Source: Ferruginibacter sp. (lineage in GTDB: Bacteria > Bacteroidota > Bacteroidia > Chitinophagales > Chitinophagaceae). Taken from it: a DNA stretch of 64,000 nucleotides. Shown here piece by piece: positions 18,035-28,033 of the stretch. The notes beneath the pieces were generated by a model. That model ran no database searches. It saw nothing but the letters and a program-made list of their open reading frames with translations, and was not told the origin of the DNA. The translations under genes were made by a program, and so were the position numbers. Numbering within the stretch: the stretch's first letter is position 1; each line of letters begins with the position of its first letter. The DNA lies in the NCBI GenBank assembly GCA_013141115.1, contig JABFRP010000004.1, positions 310,001-374,000 on the forward strand, given 5' to 3'.

Positions 18035-19006
18035 TTAATCAAAAACAATAATAACATTTCCTTTTTTTTGGCCACTCATAACATACTCAAATGCTTCCCG
18101 TATTTGTTCAATTCGGTAAGTTCTGTCAATCAATGGACTAAACTTACCTTTCTCAATAATATCATTGATAAAGGCCATGCTTCGGGGTATAGAGATGGGC
18201 AGAGGGAATTTTACTTTTTTTCCTTTCATTAGCGGGGAAATTATTGCCAGTAGAGGATTTTGCCAATTAGCTCCCAGTTCTGATGATATATAAATACCGT
18301 TTGGATTAAGGATTGGTTTGCATTTGCTAAAACTGCTTTTGCCTACTGCATCAAAAACAAAATCAAATTGTTCATTGAGCTTGGTAAAATCTTCCTTTGT
18401 ATAGTCAATTACAATATCGGTTCCTAAGGATTTTAAAGCGGGGATATAATCTGTTTCGCAGGTAGCGGTAACTATTGCACCATTGTATTTTAAAAATTGT
18501 ATAGCTGCATTTCCTATAGCTCCAGTACCACCATTAACCAGCACTTTAGCACCGGGTTTCAAGTCTACTTTATTTAAAAAATTGAATGCATAGTGAGCGC
18601 CTTCTAAAGATGCAGCAGCCTGTTCATAATTTAAGCCGGATGGTTTTTTAAGTATTGCAGTTTTAATAGATACACATACATATTCGGCATGTGAGCATAG
18701 TCCTTCGTCAAAAAAGCCGTAAACATCATCACCAAGGTTAAAGTTTTTTACTTGTTTCCCTTTCTTTACAATCATGCCTGAAAAATCAGTGCCTGTAACT
18801 ATTCGCATGGGTTTAAATAAACCAATAAAGCATCGGATTAGCCAAGGCTTACCTGTAAGTACTCCACAATCAGAGCGGTTAACAGTTGTAGCTTTTACCT
18901 TAACCAGAATTTCATTTTCCTTAGGAGTGGGGATAGGTAATTCTGTAATGAATAATGCATTTGGTGAACAGTATTTTGGCCTGGTAGCCGCTTTCATCAT
19001 TCTCAT
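18035..19006 (-). CDS. NAD(P)-dependent alcohol dehydrogenase/quinone oxidoreductase (MDR family)
   Basis: A 323-residue medium-chain dehydrogenase/reductase. The GroES-like N-terminal domain contains VKVKATTVNRSDC and GTDFSGMIV, and the nucleotide-binding domain contains NGGTGAIGNAAIQFLK. The structural and catalytic zinc cysteines of classical alcohol dehydrogenases are absent, so it belongs with zinc-free quinone-oxidoreductase-like members and acts in the cytoplasm. Start methionines cluster (MRMMK), so the exact start may shift by a few codons. It stands alone, and the substrate is unknown. Confidence 0.87.
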   Translation of the reverse strand: MRMMKAATRPKYCSPNALFITELPIPTPKENEILVKVKATTVNRSDCGVLTGKPWLIRCFIGLFKPMRIVTGTDFSGMIVKKGKQVKNFNLGDDVYGFFDEGLCSHAEYVCVSIKTAILKKPSGLNYEQAAASLEGAHYAFNFLNKVDLKPGAKVLVNGGTGAIGNAAIQFLKYNGAIVTATCETDYIPALKSLGTDIVIDYTKEDFTKLNEQFDFVFDAVGKSSFSKCKPILNPNGIYISSELGANWQNPLLAIISPLMKGKKVKFPLPISIPRSMAFINDIIEKGKFSPLIDRTYRIEQIREAFEYVMSGQKKGNVIIVFD

Positions 19007-19157
19007 ATTTTTTTGCGAAGTGGTTAATTCAAATTAGGGTTTAAAAATGCGACTTATGCAACATTATATTGGTCAATGTAGTACAGCAACTTTGCCAAAG
19101 GAGTATAACTGTAATATGAGAGATGAATATGTATCTTGTTTTTTCAACTTTACTGAT

Positions 19158-20015
19158 TTATTTTACAACGTATCGTAATTCATACATTTCGCTTAGCCTA
19201 AAAAAACCGAGTGCATAATTATTGGTGTTTGATTGGTTAATAATATTGCCCCTGACTTTTGTAGGTATAACCTGAAAAGGGCCATTGCCTGCACCTGAAG
19301 ACACTCCAATTAATAACCTCATATAATTATTGTAATTTTCAGAAACGCCAAATTGGGTAAAGTTTAATATTTTTCCTTGTGCCAATTTTTTATGTGAATA
19401 TAACCATGACATTTTATTTCCGTCTGCAAATTGGTCATCTAAAATTTGATACTCCGGAAATGGATTTTCTGAAAAATCGGAACGGAGTAAATAGAAATTA
19501 CGTTGATTGCCTGTGTCCTTAAAATTTACTTTAATCCCGATTTCATCATTATTTAATCCTAAATCATTGGTTTGTTCCACATCAATAAGCGATTGTGTCA
19601 AAATTAAATTTTCCTCGGCAGTGTATATTTCCCCTTTGTAAATTACTTTTAATTTATACGTTTCATTTAAACGTGGAATAAAATTGGAGCAAATGTAATT
19701 ACCCGTGTTGGGTGTTTCTGTAAAATTGAAAACTATGTTTGAACTATTAGTAACTGTAACAATAGCACCACTAGCCACAGGGATATTATTTTGGTAATAA
19801 CCAGTCGTTGTAGTTAGTTTAATTGTTTGCAAATTTCCCAACGTACCTTTTTTCCAATTAATAGACGCATCTATAACCAATCTTGGCGATTCAGTATTTA
19901 AATCCACTGTTACAATTTTTTCGCAACTTGCTAAGGAAAGAATAAAAAAAAGTAAGCCTGGCATTATATAAAACTTAACTGAATTGCTATTTTTTATTTT
20001 TGCTAATGATTTCAT
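19158..20015 (-). CDS. DUF4249 family lipoprotein, partner of the TonB receptor
   Basis: A 285-residue DUF4249 protein. The signal peptide ends in LASC, and the mature N-terminus EKIVTVDLNTESPRLVIDA is the family hallmark, followed by Ig-like and beta-rich parts. DUF4249 genes regularly follow TonB-dependent receptor genes in Bacteroidota and are thought to act like surface lipoprotein lids, similar in role to SusD (inference). The gene starts three bases after the receptor gene's stop, so they form one transcription unit. Confidence 0.85.
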   Translation of the reverse strand: MKSLAKIKNSNSVKFYIMPGLLFFILSLASCEKIVTVDLNTESPRLVIDASINWKKGTLGNLQTIKLTTTTGYYQNNIPVASGAIVTVTNSSNIVFNFTETPNTGNYICSNFIPRLNETYKLKVIYKGEIYTAEENLILTQSLIDVEQTNDLGLNNDEIGIKVNFKDTGNQRNFYLLRSDFSENPFPEYQILDDQFADGNKMSWLYSHKKLAQGKILNFTQFGVSENYNNYMRLLIGVSSGAGNGPFQVIPTKVRGNIINQSNTNNYALGFFRLSEMYELRYVVK

Positions 20016-20018
20016 TAT

Positions 20019-22412
20019 TTAAAATTTAAAATTGTAAGTTATTCCTGGTAGTATACCAAATATTGAAAATTTAACCGCTTCATTTTTTGCATTTTCGCTG
20101 TTTTGTCTAAAATTTATAGAGGCAGCATTGTTGCGGTTATAAAGGTTGTAAATGCTAAAAATCCATTCGCTTTTCCATTTTTTTGTTTTACTTCTTTTTG
20201 GTGTTAAGGTTGCAGATACATCCCAATGATGAAATAATGGTAAAGAATTTTCATTGCGGGCCCCATAGCTAGGTATTGTAATGCCTTGATAAGTATATTG
20301 GCCATTTGGAAATGTTGCCGGCTGCCCCGATTGTAATGTAAATATTGATCCAAAGGTCCATTTGTTGTTTCTTTTATAAATTAATGTTGCCGATACATTA
20401 TGCAGTTTATCGTAATTGGATCTATACCATTGCCCGTCATTTATCCCTGTTTCCTGAGGTGTTCTACCGGGTGTTTGTTGTTCAGTTTTTGATAATGTAT
20501 ATGCAATCCAACCAGATAGTACACCAGTGTTTTTTCTTACTAATAACTCTAATCCATAAGCTCTTCCTTTACCGTTTAATACAACTTGCTCTAATGCATT
20601 ATTGGTTATTAATTCTGCTCCATCTATATAGTCGATTCTGTTTTTTGTTTTTTTATAAAAGGATTCTAGTTCTAACGAATATTTACCGGTTTTGAAATTC
20701 CGGAAATAGCCAATTGCATATTGATCTAATAATTGTGGCTTAAAAAAATTATCGCTTGGTGACCATATGTCAAGTGGGGTAGGGGAACTTGTGTTGGATA
20801 TTAAATGCAAATATTGGGTCATTCTATTATAACTTGCTTTGATGGATTGATTATCATTGAAAGCATACGATATTGCTAATCTGGGTTCAAGATTATTGAA
20901 TTTTGCAATTGTTTCGTTAGTCTTATATTTTTTTACACTTATAGGAATTGCTTTTTCATAAATTTTGAAGTTGTTATTAAAAATAACGGGAAGGTTATTG
21001 GCATAAACATTTACATCTTGCTTGCCTAAGCGATAAAACATACTAAATCGCAATCCATAATTGATCGTTAATTTTTTTAAAAGTTTTTGATCAACATCAA
21101 AGTAAAGTGCAGGTTCAAATGCAAATTTTTTGTCTAATTGTGTAGTTTTTATTCCCGAATTTTCATCAATGGGTTCAATTTTTCCTGGATTAAAATTGTA
21201 ATACTGCGCATTTAAACCATATGTAAGTTTGGTGGCATTACTGAGATAATGTTTAAAGTCGTATTTTAAATTGAAATTTTTTATTCCACTATTCCAGTCA
21301 AACCCCAAATAGCTTATTTTCAATCCATAATAGTAGTCACTATAAATTAGCGATAAGTTAGAAAATAATTTATCAGAGAATAAATGATTCCAGCGTAAAT
21401 TTCCAAATGAATTTCCAAATGTGTTTACAAAGCCTCCATTCAAATCAAAAACATCTCTGCCAAAATATCCCGACAGAAAAAATTTGTTTTTATTGTTAAG
21501 GGTATAATTAAATTTTGTATTTAAATCATAAAAATAAGCAGAGTTTTTATTATCGGCCAGCTTTAAAAACAGGTGCCCATAAGAGCCACGACCGGCTACC
21601 AGAAAAGACCCTTTATCTTTTTTTAAAGGGCCTTCGGCCATAAGTCTGCTGGAAATTAAACCAATTCCACCGGTAACTTTAAATTGTTCTTTATTACCAT
21701 CTTTTTGATAAATATCTAAAACTGAAGATAGTCTTCCACCAAACCGGGCAGGTATCCCGCCTTTATACAATTTCAAATCTTTAATGGCATCGGCATTAAA
21801 AACAGAAAAAAATCCAAATAGATGTGACGAATTATAAACAGTTGCTTCATCAAGTAAAATTAAATTTTGATCTGCAGAACCACCTCTAACATTAAATCCT
21901 GATTGCCCTTCACCGGAATTAGTTACACCCGGTAGTTGCAAAATAGATTTCAGAATATCTACTTCGCCAAAAACAACGGGCATTTGTTTTATGATTTGTA
22001 CCGACAGTTTATTTACACTCATTTCGGTGTTTTTTATCTCGGATTGCTTTTTTGAAGTAGAGACCACAACAGTTTGTAGTTCTCTGCTGTTTTCCGAAAG
22101 AGAAAAATCTCTTTTAAAATTATAGTTAAGTAAAATACTGTCTTCTTCGGTTTTAAAACCCGAATAGCTAACTGTTATTGTATATTTTCCAGCGGGGATA
22201 GTTACTGAATAAAATCCATATTCGTTTGAAATTATCCCTAGTTTTAATTCTTTTATAAATATGTTAGCTCCAAATATTGTTTCTGAGGTTTTAAAATCTT
22301 TTATTGTGCCACTTAGTGTAACTCTTGAATTTTCTAATTCCGATTTGCTTTTTTGCTGGGAAAAAGATACAAGTGTGAAAAATTGTGCAATTAGCAATAA
22401 GTGAATTTTCAT
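20019..22412 (-). CDS. TonB-dependent receptor with N-terminal carboxypeptidase-like domain
   Basis: An outer-membrane receptor of 797 residues. It has a signal peptide (1-19), a carboxypeptidase-regulatory-like domain (about 30-115), a plug domain (about 125-230, with GFNVRGGSADQNLILLDEA and SVFNADAIKDLKLYKGG) and a beta-barrel to the C-terminus (ILPGITYNFKF). It is shorter than SusC receptors and of the FecA-like/DUF4249-linked type. It takes up an unknown substrate using TonB energy. It is the first gene of a two-gene operon with the DUF4249 lipoprotein. Confidence 0.9.
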   Translation of the reverse strand: MKIHLLLIAQFFTLVSFSQQKSKSELENSRVTLSGTIKDFKTSETIFGANIFIKELKLGIISNEYGFYSVTIPAGKYTITVSYSGFKTEEDSILLNYNFKRDFSLSENSRELQTVVVSTSKKQSEIKNTEMSVNKLSVQIIKQMPVVFGEVDILKSILQLPGVTNSGEGQSGFNVRGGSADQNLILLDEATVYNSSHLFGFFSVFNADAIKDLKLYKGGIPARFGGRLSSVLDIYQKDGNKEQFKVTGGIGLISSRLMAEGPLKKDKGSFLVAGRGSYGHLFLKLADNKNSAYFYDLNTKFNYTLNNKNKFFLSGYFGRDVFDLNGGFVNTFGNSFGNLRWNHLFSDKLFSNLSLIYSDYYYGLKISYLGFDWNSGIKNFNLKYDFKHYLSNATKLTYGLNAQYYNFNPGKIEPIDENSGIKTTQLDKKFAFEPALYFDVDQKLLKKLTINYGLRFSMFYRLGKQDVNVYANNLPVIFNNNFKIYEKAIPISVKKYKTNETIAKFNNLEPRLAISYAFNDNQSIKASYNRMTQYLHLISNTSSPTPLDIWSPSDNFFKPQLLDQYAIGYFRNFKTGKYSLELESFYKKTKNRIDYIDGAELITNNALEQVVLNGKGRAYGLELLVRKNTGVLSGWIAYTLSKTEQQTPGRTPQETGINDGQWYRSNYDKLHNVSATLIYKRNNKWTFGSIFTLQSGQPATFPNGQYTYQGITIPSYGARNENSLPLFHHWDVSATLTPKRSKTKKWKSEWIFSIYNLYNRNNAASINFRQNSENAKNEAVKFSIFGILPGITYNFKF

Positions 22413-23098
22413 TTTTTTATTGTTTAGTAAGGAGGTTTTGTGAATTCAAGAAAGTGTTATTTATAAATTATTATACATTAAAGCTTGGTTTACAATTTTC
22501 TTATTTTATAAATGCCCTGTAAATTGATTATCATTAGTTAAATCAAAAAATATTGATTACAGAGGTGAGAATTATCATCTCTGTAGTATCAATAATTATT
22601 TTCTTATTTGTGATACCGGAGTACCGTTTTTAATTTTCAAACTGCTGGGTTCCATAATTATGCTGAGTTTGCAAACACAATGCAATTGGGAGCCAATGCT
22701 GTATCATAATTATTGAAAAAATAGTTAGAATATTTAGTACACTGCAAAATAGTAAACAGCGTTTTTACAATGGATATTTTCATTAAATCAATCATTGAAG
22801 TAGTTGTAAAGAAAGCATATTTTAAAAAATATATTCCTTGACTTTAGTTAAGAAATTGAATGAGAATAAATTATTAGGGGATACATTATAACCCATACTA
22901 AAGACTATTATAGAATTTACTGACAGCTCATACTTCATCCAGCTATACCATTAACGGAGAAAACTTTACCGGCTAATTGATAAGTAAATAGTTGATTAGT
23001 AATAATGTGTTTGTTTTGCGCCATTCTGCAATTAAAACTTTTTAATATTTGGAATTTTAGCTTAGCCGTTTAACTATCTGTATAACGGCATTGTGAGG
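22413..23098. other. Long AT-rich spacer
   Basis: Nearly 690 bases upstream of the TonB receptor gene and downstream of the DUF2807 gene. It should hold the receptor's promoter. I see no credible coding frame, RNA or repeat in it. Confidence 0.5.
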
Positions 23099-23815
23099 TT
23101 AGAGTTTCAGAATTTTTCCAGATCCGGAAATATGTGAACTGATAATTGGATTACCTAAATAATAGATGTCTCCACTGCCGGAAATAAATGCATTCAATGT
23201 TTGAATCGGATATACCTTGGTATAACCTGAACCGTTTATTCTGGCAATTGTATTTAATGCTTTAACTGCACTTACATTAGCATTGCCGCTTCCGCTTATA
23301 GTGATATTTTCAGAAGCTGTTTGACCGGATAATATATTAATCTTACCAGACCCACTAACAGTGGCTCTGAGAACATCCGTTATTTGTACTGAATCAATAA
23401 TCAGGCTACCAGAGCTGCTTACTTGTGAATGCAGATTTTGGGATATTATATTGCCAGTTACCCGAACAGTGCCTGAGCAATCCAGATGCAGGCTTTCTAA
23501 TGAGGGTGCACTAACGTGTATTTCAATGGTATTGTGTTTGCCAACAATTGTGTTACTTCTGTAATCTAATTTCAATTCATTTCCACGAACTGAAGTTTTA
23601 ATAATATCCAGTATGTTTCGCTGTGCCTTTAATTGTACTTTAAAGTTATTTGATTTGGTGTAATAAATTGTTCCAGGGATGGCAGCGTAAAGTCCGGAGA
23701 AATTATTATACGCTCTTTCTTCGGTTTCTACTGGCCCTTCACCTGTTATTTTTTCGCAGGATGAAAAGCAAAAAATGTTAATGATAGTAATAATTGGAAT
23801 GAATATTTTTTTCAT
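23099..23815 (-). CDS. DUF2807 (head GIN domain) lipoprotein
   Basis: The frame opens at 23893, but the ATG at 23815 gives a lipoprotein signal peptide (MKKIFIPIITIINIFCFSSC). The mature 217 residues form the right-handed beta-helix of the putative auto-transporter adhesin, head GIN domain (DUF2807). Repeated short strands ending in SGSG, such as VSSSGSLI, VSGSGKINI, ISGSGNANV and ISGSGDIYYLG, show the coils. Members are common in Bacteroidota and have no firm function. The protein is expected on the outer membrane, facing the periplasm or surface. Confidence 0.88.
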   Translation of the reverse strand: MKKIFIPIITIINIFCFSSCEKITGEGPVETEERAYNNFSGLYAAIPGTIYYTKSNNFKVQLKAQRNILDIIKTSVRGNELKLDYRSNTIVGKHNTIEIHVSAPSLESLHLDCSGTVRVTGNIISQNLHSQVSSSGSLIIDSVQITDVLRATVSGSGKINILSGQTASENITISGSGNANVSAVKALNTIARINGSGYTKVYPIQTLNAFISGSGDIYYLGNPIISSHISGSGKILKL

Positions 23816-24188
23816 GTTTTTTAAAATTAATTTTATGTTTTGTAAAAGTAGATAATACCTGTTGTGTAATTGGTAACTTGTTGTTTGGGGCATAGAATAT
23901 ATTATGGTTTATTAAAGCGGTTGTGTGTACTCTTAATGTTTTAATCATAGTGTAATGGTAAGATAACTCTGTTTAGTTGCAACTAGCTTATAGGTTAGTT
24001 CTAAAACTGACAGAGCAGGGTATCTTAACTTTTGAGTGTACTTTTCTTCTTGATAAAATAATCAAATTTTTCAATTCAGAAAAGGTTACGGCCATGATTT
24101 TAAGTGTATTTATTTTATAACAACTAAAGGCGTTTTTACCCTGTGCATTAACAAATATTTATTCTTAAAATGGAAAATATTTTTGTTG
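23816..24188. other. Spacer
   Basis: About 370 AT-rich bases between two minus-strand genes. It likely contains the DUF2807 gene's promoter and the end of the sigma/FecR unit. No gene or clear hairpin is evident. Confidence 0.45.
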
Positions 24189-26015
24189 TTAAAAAAAGTC
24201 AAAGCCAACAGTCCATCCAAACCAGCCATTAACACGGCTATTGAAATTAACTACCTTGTATCCTTTAGGTAAAATAGGATAACGATATGAGGCAATACCT
24301 TTATTTTGATCAGATATTAATAGGTTAAATGATGGCCCGGCAAAAAGCGAAATATACTTATTTAGTTTTATGGTAAAATGGAGGTCAAGTTTATTCATTA
24401 GGTTGGTGTACCTCCAGGAGCCCAGATATAAATACTGGCAACTGATTTCAGGATTCAATAATATAGTTTTTTGCTTGTTAAGCGCTCTTTCGCTGCCAAG
24501 GCCATAGCCAGCTGCATAAGCTTTGTTATTTGTAGTTGCATGTATGCCTCCCAGTAAAATACTGTAAAATTTAGCGTTACCAGTTTTATAAGCCATATTG
24601 AAGGGCAGCAATTCATTACTGTAAAAACTGAGTTTATTATATCCGTGAAGTACAATATTGATAAGGCCAATACTATAACCGCTGGACGAATCAGCAATAT
24701 TGATTAATCCAATTTGCACACCTTTTAATTTTTTTGCGTAATTCAAAACACCTGAAATTTGTACGCCAGTTATTTCTTTTTTATTTGAATTTACTACACC
24801 TGCAATTTGCAGACCCCGCATTTTTTTATTAACAAAATTGCTTACACCTGCAACTTGAAAACCATTTATGCTATTTATAACATTATTGCTAACTCCACCT
24901 ATTTGAAAACCACTGAAACTGCCTTTTACAATATTATTAACGCCCGCTATCTGTAAGCCTGTTGTAGTATCTAAATTGATATTGGAGACGCCCGCTACCT
25001 GGAAACCTTTTACTCTTCCCCCAACGGCATTAAATACTCCGGCAGCCTGAAAATATTGCACACTTTTTTTGCTGATATTAAATACCCCGCCAATTTCAAC
25101 ACCATTGGTACCGCCAGTATAACCTCCTAAAAGATTCAACGAAAAGTTATTGATTACTTGTGCACTTAAATATCCATGCGTACTAAGCTTAGGGGTTACG
25201 GATATTTGATATGGACGGGTTGTGAAAAATTTTTTCAGATTCATGCTTTGCGCTTTTTGTTTTGCATCGAGAAGAAATCTGCTTAACCCCAGTTTTTCTA
25301 CTTTAATTGTATCATGCGGCGCCGGATTTTTTTTAAAAGTACTATCAATGGTTTTAGTTGAATCTGGTGTAATGTAATCATCAGGGCTTACTGTAATGTA
25401 ATTAAGGGGCGATTGTTCGGGCTGCAGCGTAATGGTCACTTCCTGGTTGATAGCGGTTTCAATGCCTAAAGTAGCATCTTGATAAAATTCTTTGCTTACA
25501 GTAAGCTCTGCAAACTTAGCCTTGCTGCTTTTTAATTTAATTTTAAAGTACCCGTCACGATTGGTAAGTGCGGAGGTAAGAATTTTTTTTTCATAAACAC
25601 TGGCTTCACTAATGCCGTTGCCTGTTTGCTCGTCATAAACATATCCTGCAACAGCATATGTTTTATCTTTTTCCTCTGCTTTTTTAGTAACCATAGTAAC
25701 TTGTATGGCAGCTTTGCGGATGATAATGTAATTTCCACTCTCTTTAAATTCATAGGTTGCATCAAAAAGGCCTGTCAGTACCTGCAGCACTGTTTTTCCT
25801 GTAGAATTAAAACTAACAAGACTGTCTTTTTTAATGATGGTGGAGTTATAGGAAAAAAAGAAATTGGCTTTGTTACTGATGATTTCCAGCACCTGGTCTA
25901 AGCGCTGCCTGTTTACCTGTATTGAAATTGAACGCTGTAAAAGTTGTTGTGCAGAAGCTTTTGTTGCAGCCATTATTAAAATTACAGCAATGCTGAATTG
26001 CCGGATTTGTTTCAT
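24189..26015 (-). CDS. STN and carboxypeptidase-like domain protein with surface-repeat barrel (LA_2272-type repeats)
   Basis: A 608-residue exported protein. It has a signal peptide (1-22), a secretin/TonB short N-terminal (STN) domain (about 25-100), a carboxypeptidase-regulatory-like domain (about 120-200), a linker, about ten imperfect 16-residue repeats at residues 305-459 with consensus (F/L)Q(V/I)AGVxN...G, and a C-terminal beta-strand region. The repeats resemble those of the LA_2272 surface-repeat family first named in Leptospira. STN domains normally contact FecR-type anti-sigmas, and here the FecR and sigma genes lie directly upstream. A TonB receptor, the usual third partner, is missing, so this protein may take its place as the signal-receiving outer-membrane component. 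Confidence 0.8.
   Translation of the reverse strand: MKQIRQFSIAVILIMAATKASAQQLLQRSISIQVNRQRLDQVLEIISNKANFFFSYNSTIIKKDSLVSFNSTGKTVLQVLTGLFDATYEFKESGNYIIIRKAAIQVTMVTKKAEEKDKTYAVAGYVYDEQTGNGISEASVYEKKILTSALTNRDGYFKIKLKSSKAKFAELTVSKEFYQDATLGIETAINQEVTITLQPEQSPLNYITVSPDDYITPDSTKTIDSTFKKNPAPHDTIKVEKLGLSRFLLDAKQKAQSMNLKKFFTTRPYQISVTPKLSTHGYLSAQVINNFSLNLLGGYTGGTNGVEIGGVFNISKKSVQYFQAAGVFNAVGGRVKGFQVAGVSNINLDTTTGLQIAGVNNIVKGSFSGFQIGGVSNNVINSINGFQVAGVSNFVNKKMRGLQIAGVVNSNKKEITGVQISGVLNYAKKLKGVQIGLINIADSSSGYSIGLINIVLHGYNKLSFYSNELLPFNMAYKTGNAKFYSILLGGIHATTNNKAYAAGYGLGSERALNKQKTILLNPEISCQYLYLGSWRYTNLMNKLDLHFTIKLNKYISLFAGPSFNLLISDQNKGIASYRYPILPKGYKVVNFNSRVNGWFGWTVGFDFF
24639..25103 (-). repeat. Ten imperfect 48-base (16-residue) coding repeats
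   Basis: Inside the STN protein gene, about ten tandem units of roughly 16 codons share the core Q-(V/I)-A-G-V-x-N. Units are diverged at the DNA level but regular in length, except the last three, which lose one or two residues and change to QIGLINI. The pattern suggests a repeated beta-hairpin or beta-helix rung. Confidence 0.8.
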
Positions 26016-26026
26016 TGTCAGGGATA

Positions 26027-27007
26027 TTAATGTAAAATTATTTGGTTATCTTTTGGGGTAACCGTGATATTTAGTGTTTCACTGATGATGTGCAAAATAC
26101 TTTCCAGTGGTTCCTCATTAAATGTGGTTGTAATCGGGAGGTTATATATATTCTTGTTACTGATGGTGATATTAGTATCATAAGCTTGATTTAGGGTTGC
26201 AACTAATTTCCATAGCGGAGTATTGTTGCATACAAATGTTTTTGTCCGGTAATAATTGTATAGCTTATCCGTTACAGCTTGTTTTGTAAATTGGTCGGAC
26301 TGAGCCGGTATTGTAATTTTTTCTCCAGCTTTTAGCTCAATGGATCTGCCGCCTTTTGTAACCAGTACAATCCCCGTTTCCACTACAATTTCCGTGCTTT
26401 TTCCTGTGCCATTAATATTAAAGGAAGTGCCTACTACTTTAACCTGAATATTATTTATTGCAATAATAAAAGGGTTTTCTTTGTCAGGAGTGATAGAAAA
26501 AAACGCTTCACCCTGTAGTGTTACAGCCCTCTTGTTCCCAGTAAATTTTTCAGGGTAAGAGATGGAAGAGTTTTTATTTAACGTTACAACAGAAGCATCA
26601 GGCAACGTTTTACTTACCGCATGTTGCAACGATTGGAAAGAAATTATTTTTGGAGCATCTGATTTAGCAAATAATATAAAGGAGATAATGCCCAGTACGA
26701 GCAGTACAATAACGGAAGCTGCCACTCTGATTTGTTTAAAAATATTGATTCGGGGTTGCTGTGCTTTTTGCTCCTGAGAAGTCACCCTGTTCCTGAAACG
26801 TTGCCAGGCTTCATGCTCGTCTTTTTGAGAAATAGCAGTCAAATTGTGGCTAGACTCCCACAATATTTTGAACTGTTCAAAATACCTGCGGTAAACATCG
26901 TCATCTGCAATACGTTGGCTAATTTGCTCTGCTTCTTCCTCATTAGCTTCACGTAATAAGTATTTTATCAGCAGGCCGTCATCAATATGTTCAAATTTGT
27001 TTTCCAA
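26027..27007 (-). CDS. FecR family anti-sigma factor
   Basis: A 326-residue single-pass inner-membrane regulator. The cytoplasmic N-terminus (1-92) contains the usual segment LIKYLLREANEEEAEQI. A transmembrane helix lies at about 94-114. The periplasmic FecR domain (about 120-215) includes LPDASVVTLNKNSSISYPE and GEAFFSI, and the DUF4974 domain closes the protein (about 255-325). It binds the sigma factor and receives signals from an STN domain (established for FecR). It begins 10 bases after the sigma gene's stop and is followed 11 bases later by the STN protein gene. Confidence 0.92.
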   Translation of the reverse strand: MENKFEHIDDGLLIKYLLREANEEEAEQISQRIADDDVYRRYFEQFKILWESSHNLTAISQKDEHEAWQRFRNRVTSQEQKAQQPRINIFKQIRVAASVIVLLVLGIISFILFAKSDAPKIISFQSLQHAVSKTLPDASVVTLNKNSSISYPEKFTGNKRAVTLQGEAFFSITPDKENPFIIAINNIQVKVVGTSFNINGTGKSTEIVVETGIVLVTKGGRSIELKAGEKITIPAQSDQFTKQAVTDKLYNYYRTKTFVCNNTPLWKLVATLNQAYDTNITISNKNIYNLPITTTFNEEPLESILHIISETLNITVTPKDNQIILH

Positions 27008-27017
27008 CCTATTGATC

Positions 27018-27713
27018 TTAAAAGTTTAAAAATAAAAATAAAAACGGTAAATAATCTGTCAACTGTTCCCTTAATATTCTAAGTGCCTTACCCATTTGAT
27101 TTTCCACTGTTTTTACAGAAATTCTGAGTTGGTCGGCGATTTCCCTGTACTTTAATTCTTCAAAACGGCTCATTTGGAAAATGGTTCTGCACTGCTCTGG
27201 TAATTCATTTAAAATACAATGTAATTTTTTCTCCAGTTCTTTTGCCTGCAAAGTTTGGAATGCGGATGTGGATACCTGCTTCATGCTATAAGCCACATGC
27301 AAACGGTGAGCTGCTTTTACTTTCTGGTGTTTTAAATAGTTAAGGCATTCATTGTGAACTGCACGGTAGAGGTAAGCAGCAACACTACTGCTAATGGTAA
27401 TATTTTCCGTTCTCTCCCAAAGTTTTAAAAATACCTGCTGTACAATTTCTTCCGCAAAGTCATCTTCCTTTAGCATTACACAGGCATAAGCATGCAGGTT
27501 TTTAAAGTAAAGTTTAAAAACCTGTTCAAATGCGCTTTCATCCCTTTTTGCAAGTAAAGCAACAATGGCCTCGTTATCCAAATCTATACTGATAAGTGTT
27601 GGTTGTTTTTCTATTGTTAATGCTAAACTCAAAAATACTTTTATACTAACAACCAGATAAAGAAGTACCCCTATTGCCAATAAAAATATTTTGAGATTAT
27701 TCAGAATAAACAA
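27018..27713 (-). CDS. RNA polymerase ECF-type sigma-70 factor (FecI-like)
   Basis: An ECF sigma factor. Region 2 starts at LDNEAIVALLAKRDESAFEQVF and includes DDFAEEIVQQVFLKLWE, and region 4 ends the protein with LPEQCRTIFQMSRFEELKYREIADQL and VKTVENQMGKALR. The annotated ATG at 27713 adds a hydrophobic N-terminus of about 40 residues that is foreign to this family. No ATG lies nearer region 2; a TTG at 27581 could be the real start. It leads the sigma-FecR-STN protein unit. Confidence 0.87.
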   Translation of the reverse strand: MFILNNLKIFLLAIGVLLYLVVSIKVFLSLALTIEKQPTLISIDLDNEAIVALLAKRDESAFEQVFKLYFKNLHAYACVMLKEDDFAEEIVQQVFLKLWERTENITISSSVAAYLYRAVHNECLNYLKHQKVKAAHRLHVAYSMKQVSTSAFQTLQAKELEKKLHCILNELPEQCRTIFQMSRFEELKYREIADQLRISVKTVENQMGKALRILREQLTDYLPFLFLFLNF

Positions 27714-28033
27714 ATTTCCTCAATGGTTATGGCACTTTAGAGCTATGGGAAAATAGCGATCCCTGTCACTCGTGTGTTAAAAATTGTTATCCGTATGTAA
27801 AAATGGCCCGTTCGTTGATTGTGTCAATTAGCGTTTGTACAAAAATGTAAATTGGGTAAAAAAACGCACACGTATATCACAAAAATTTAGCTAAAAAAAC
27901 TTGTGACTTAAGAATTTAATACTTCCCGGTATATCAGGTTAACAACGGTTATAGTCGTGTAAATTATTACAGAGAGAATTCAATGCCAGCACAAAAGTAT
28001 GGGTGAAATTATTAACTTTAAGAAAACTTTTAA
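27714..28033. other. Divergent spacer
   Basis: A 320-base AT-rich gap between the sigma factor gene and the metallopeptidase-like gene. Promoters for both directions should lie here. A TAACTTTA box at 28013-28020 lacks a matching upstream TTTG. Confidence 0.45.

Noticed and set aside
28013..28020. TAACTTTA as a -7 promoter box for the metallopeptidase-like gene
   Set aside because: No TTTG at the proper distance upstream and only a seven-base match.
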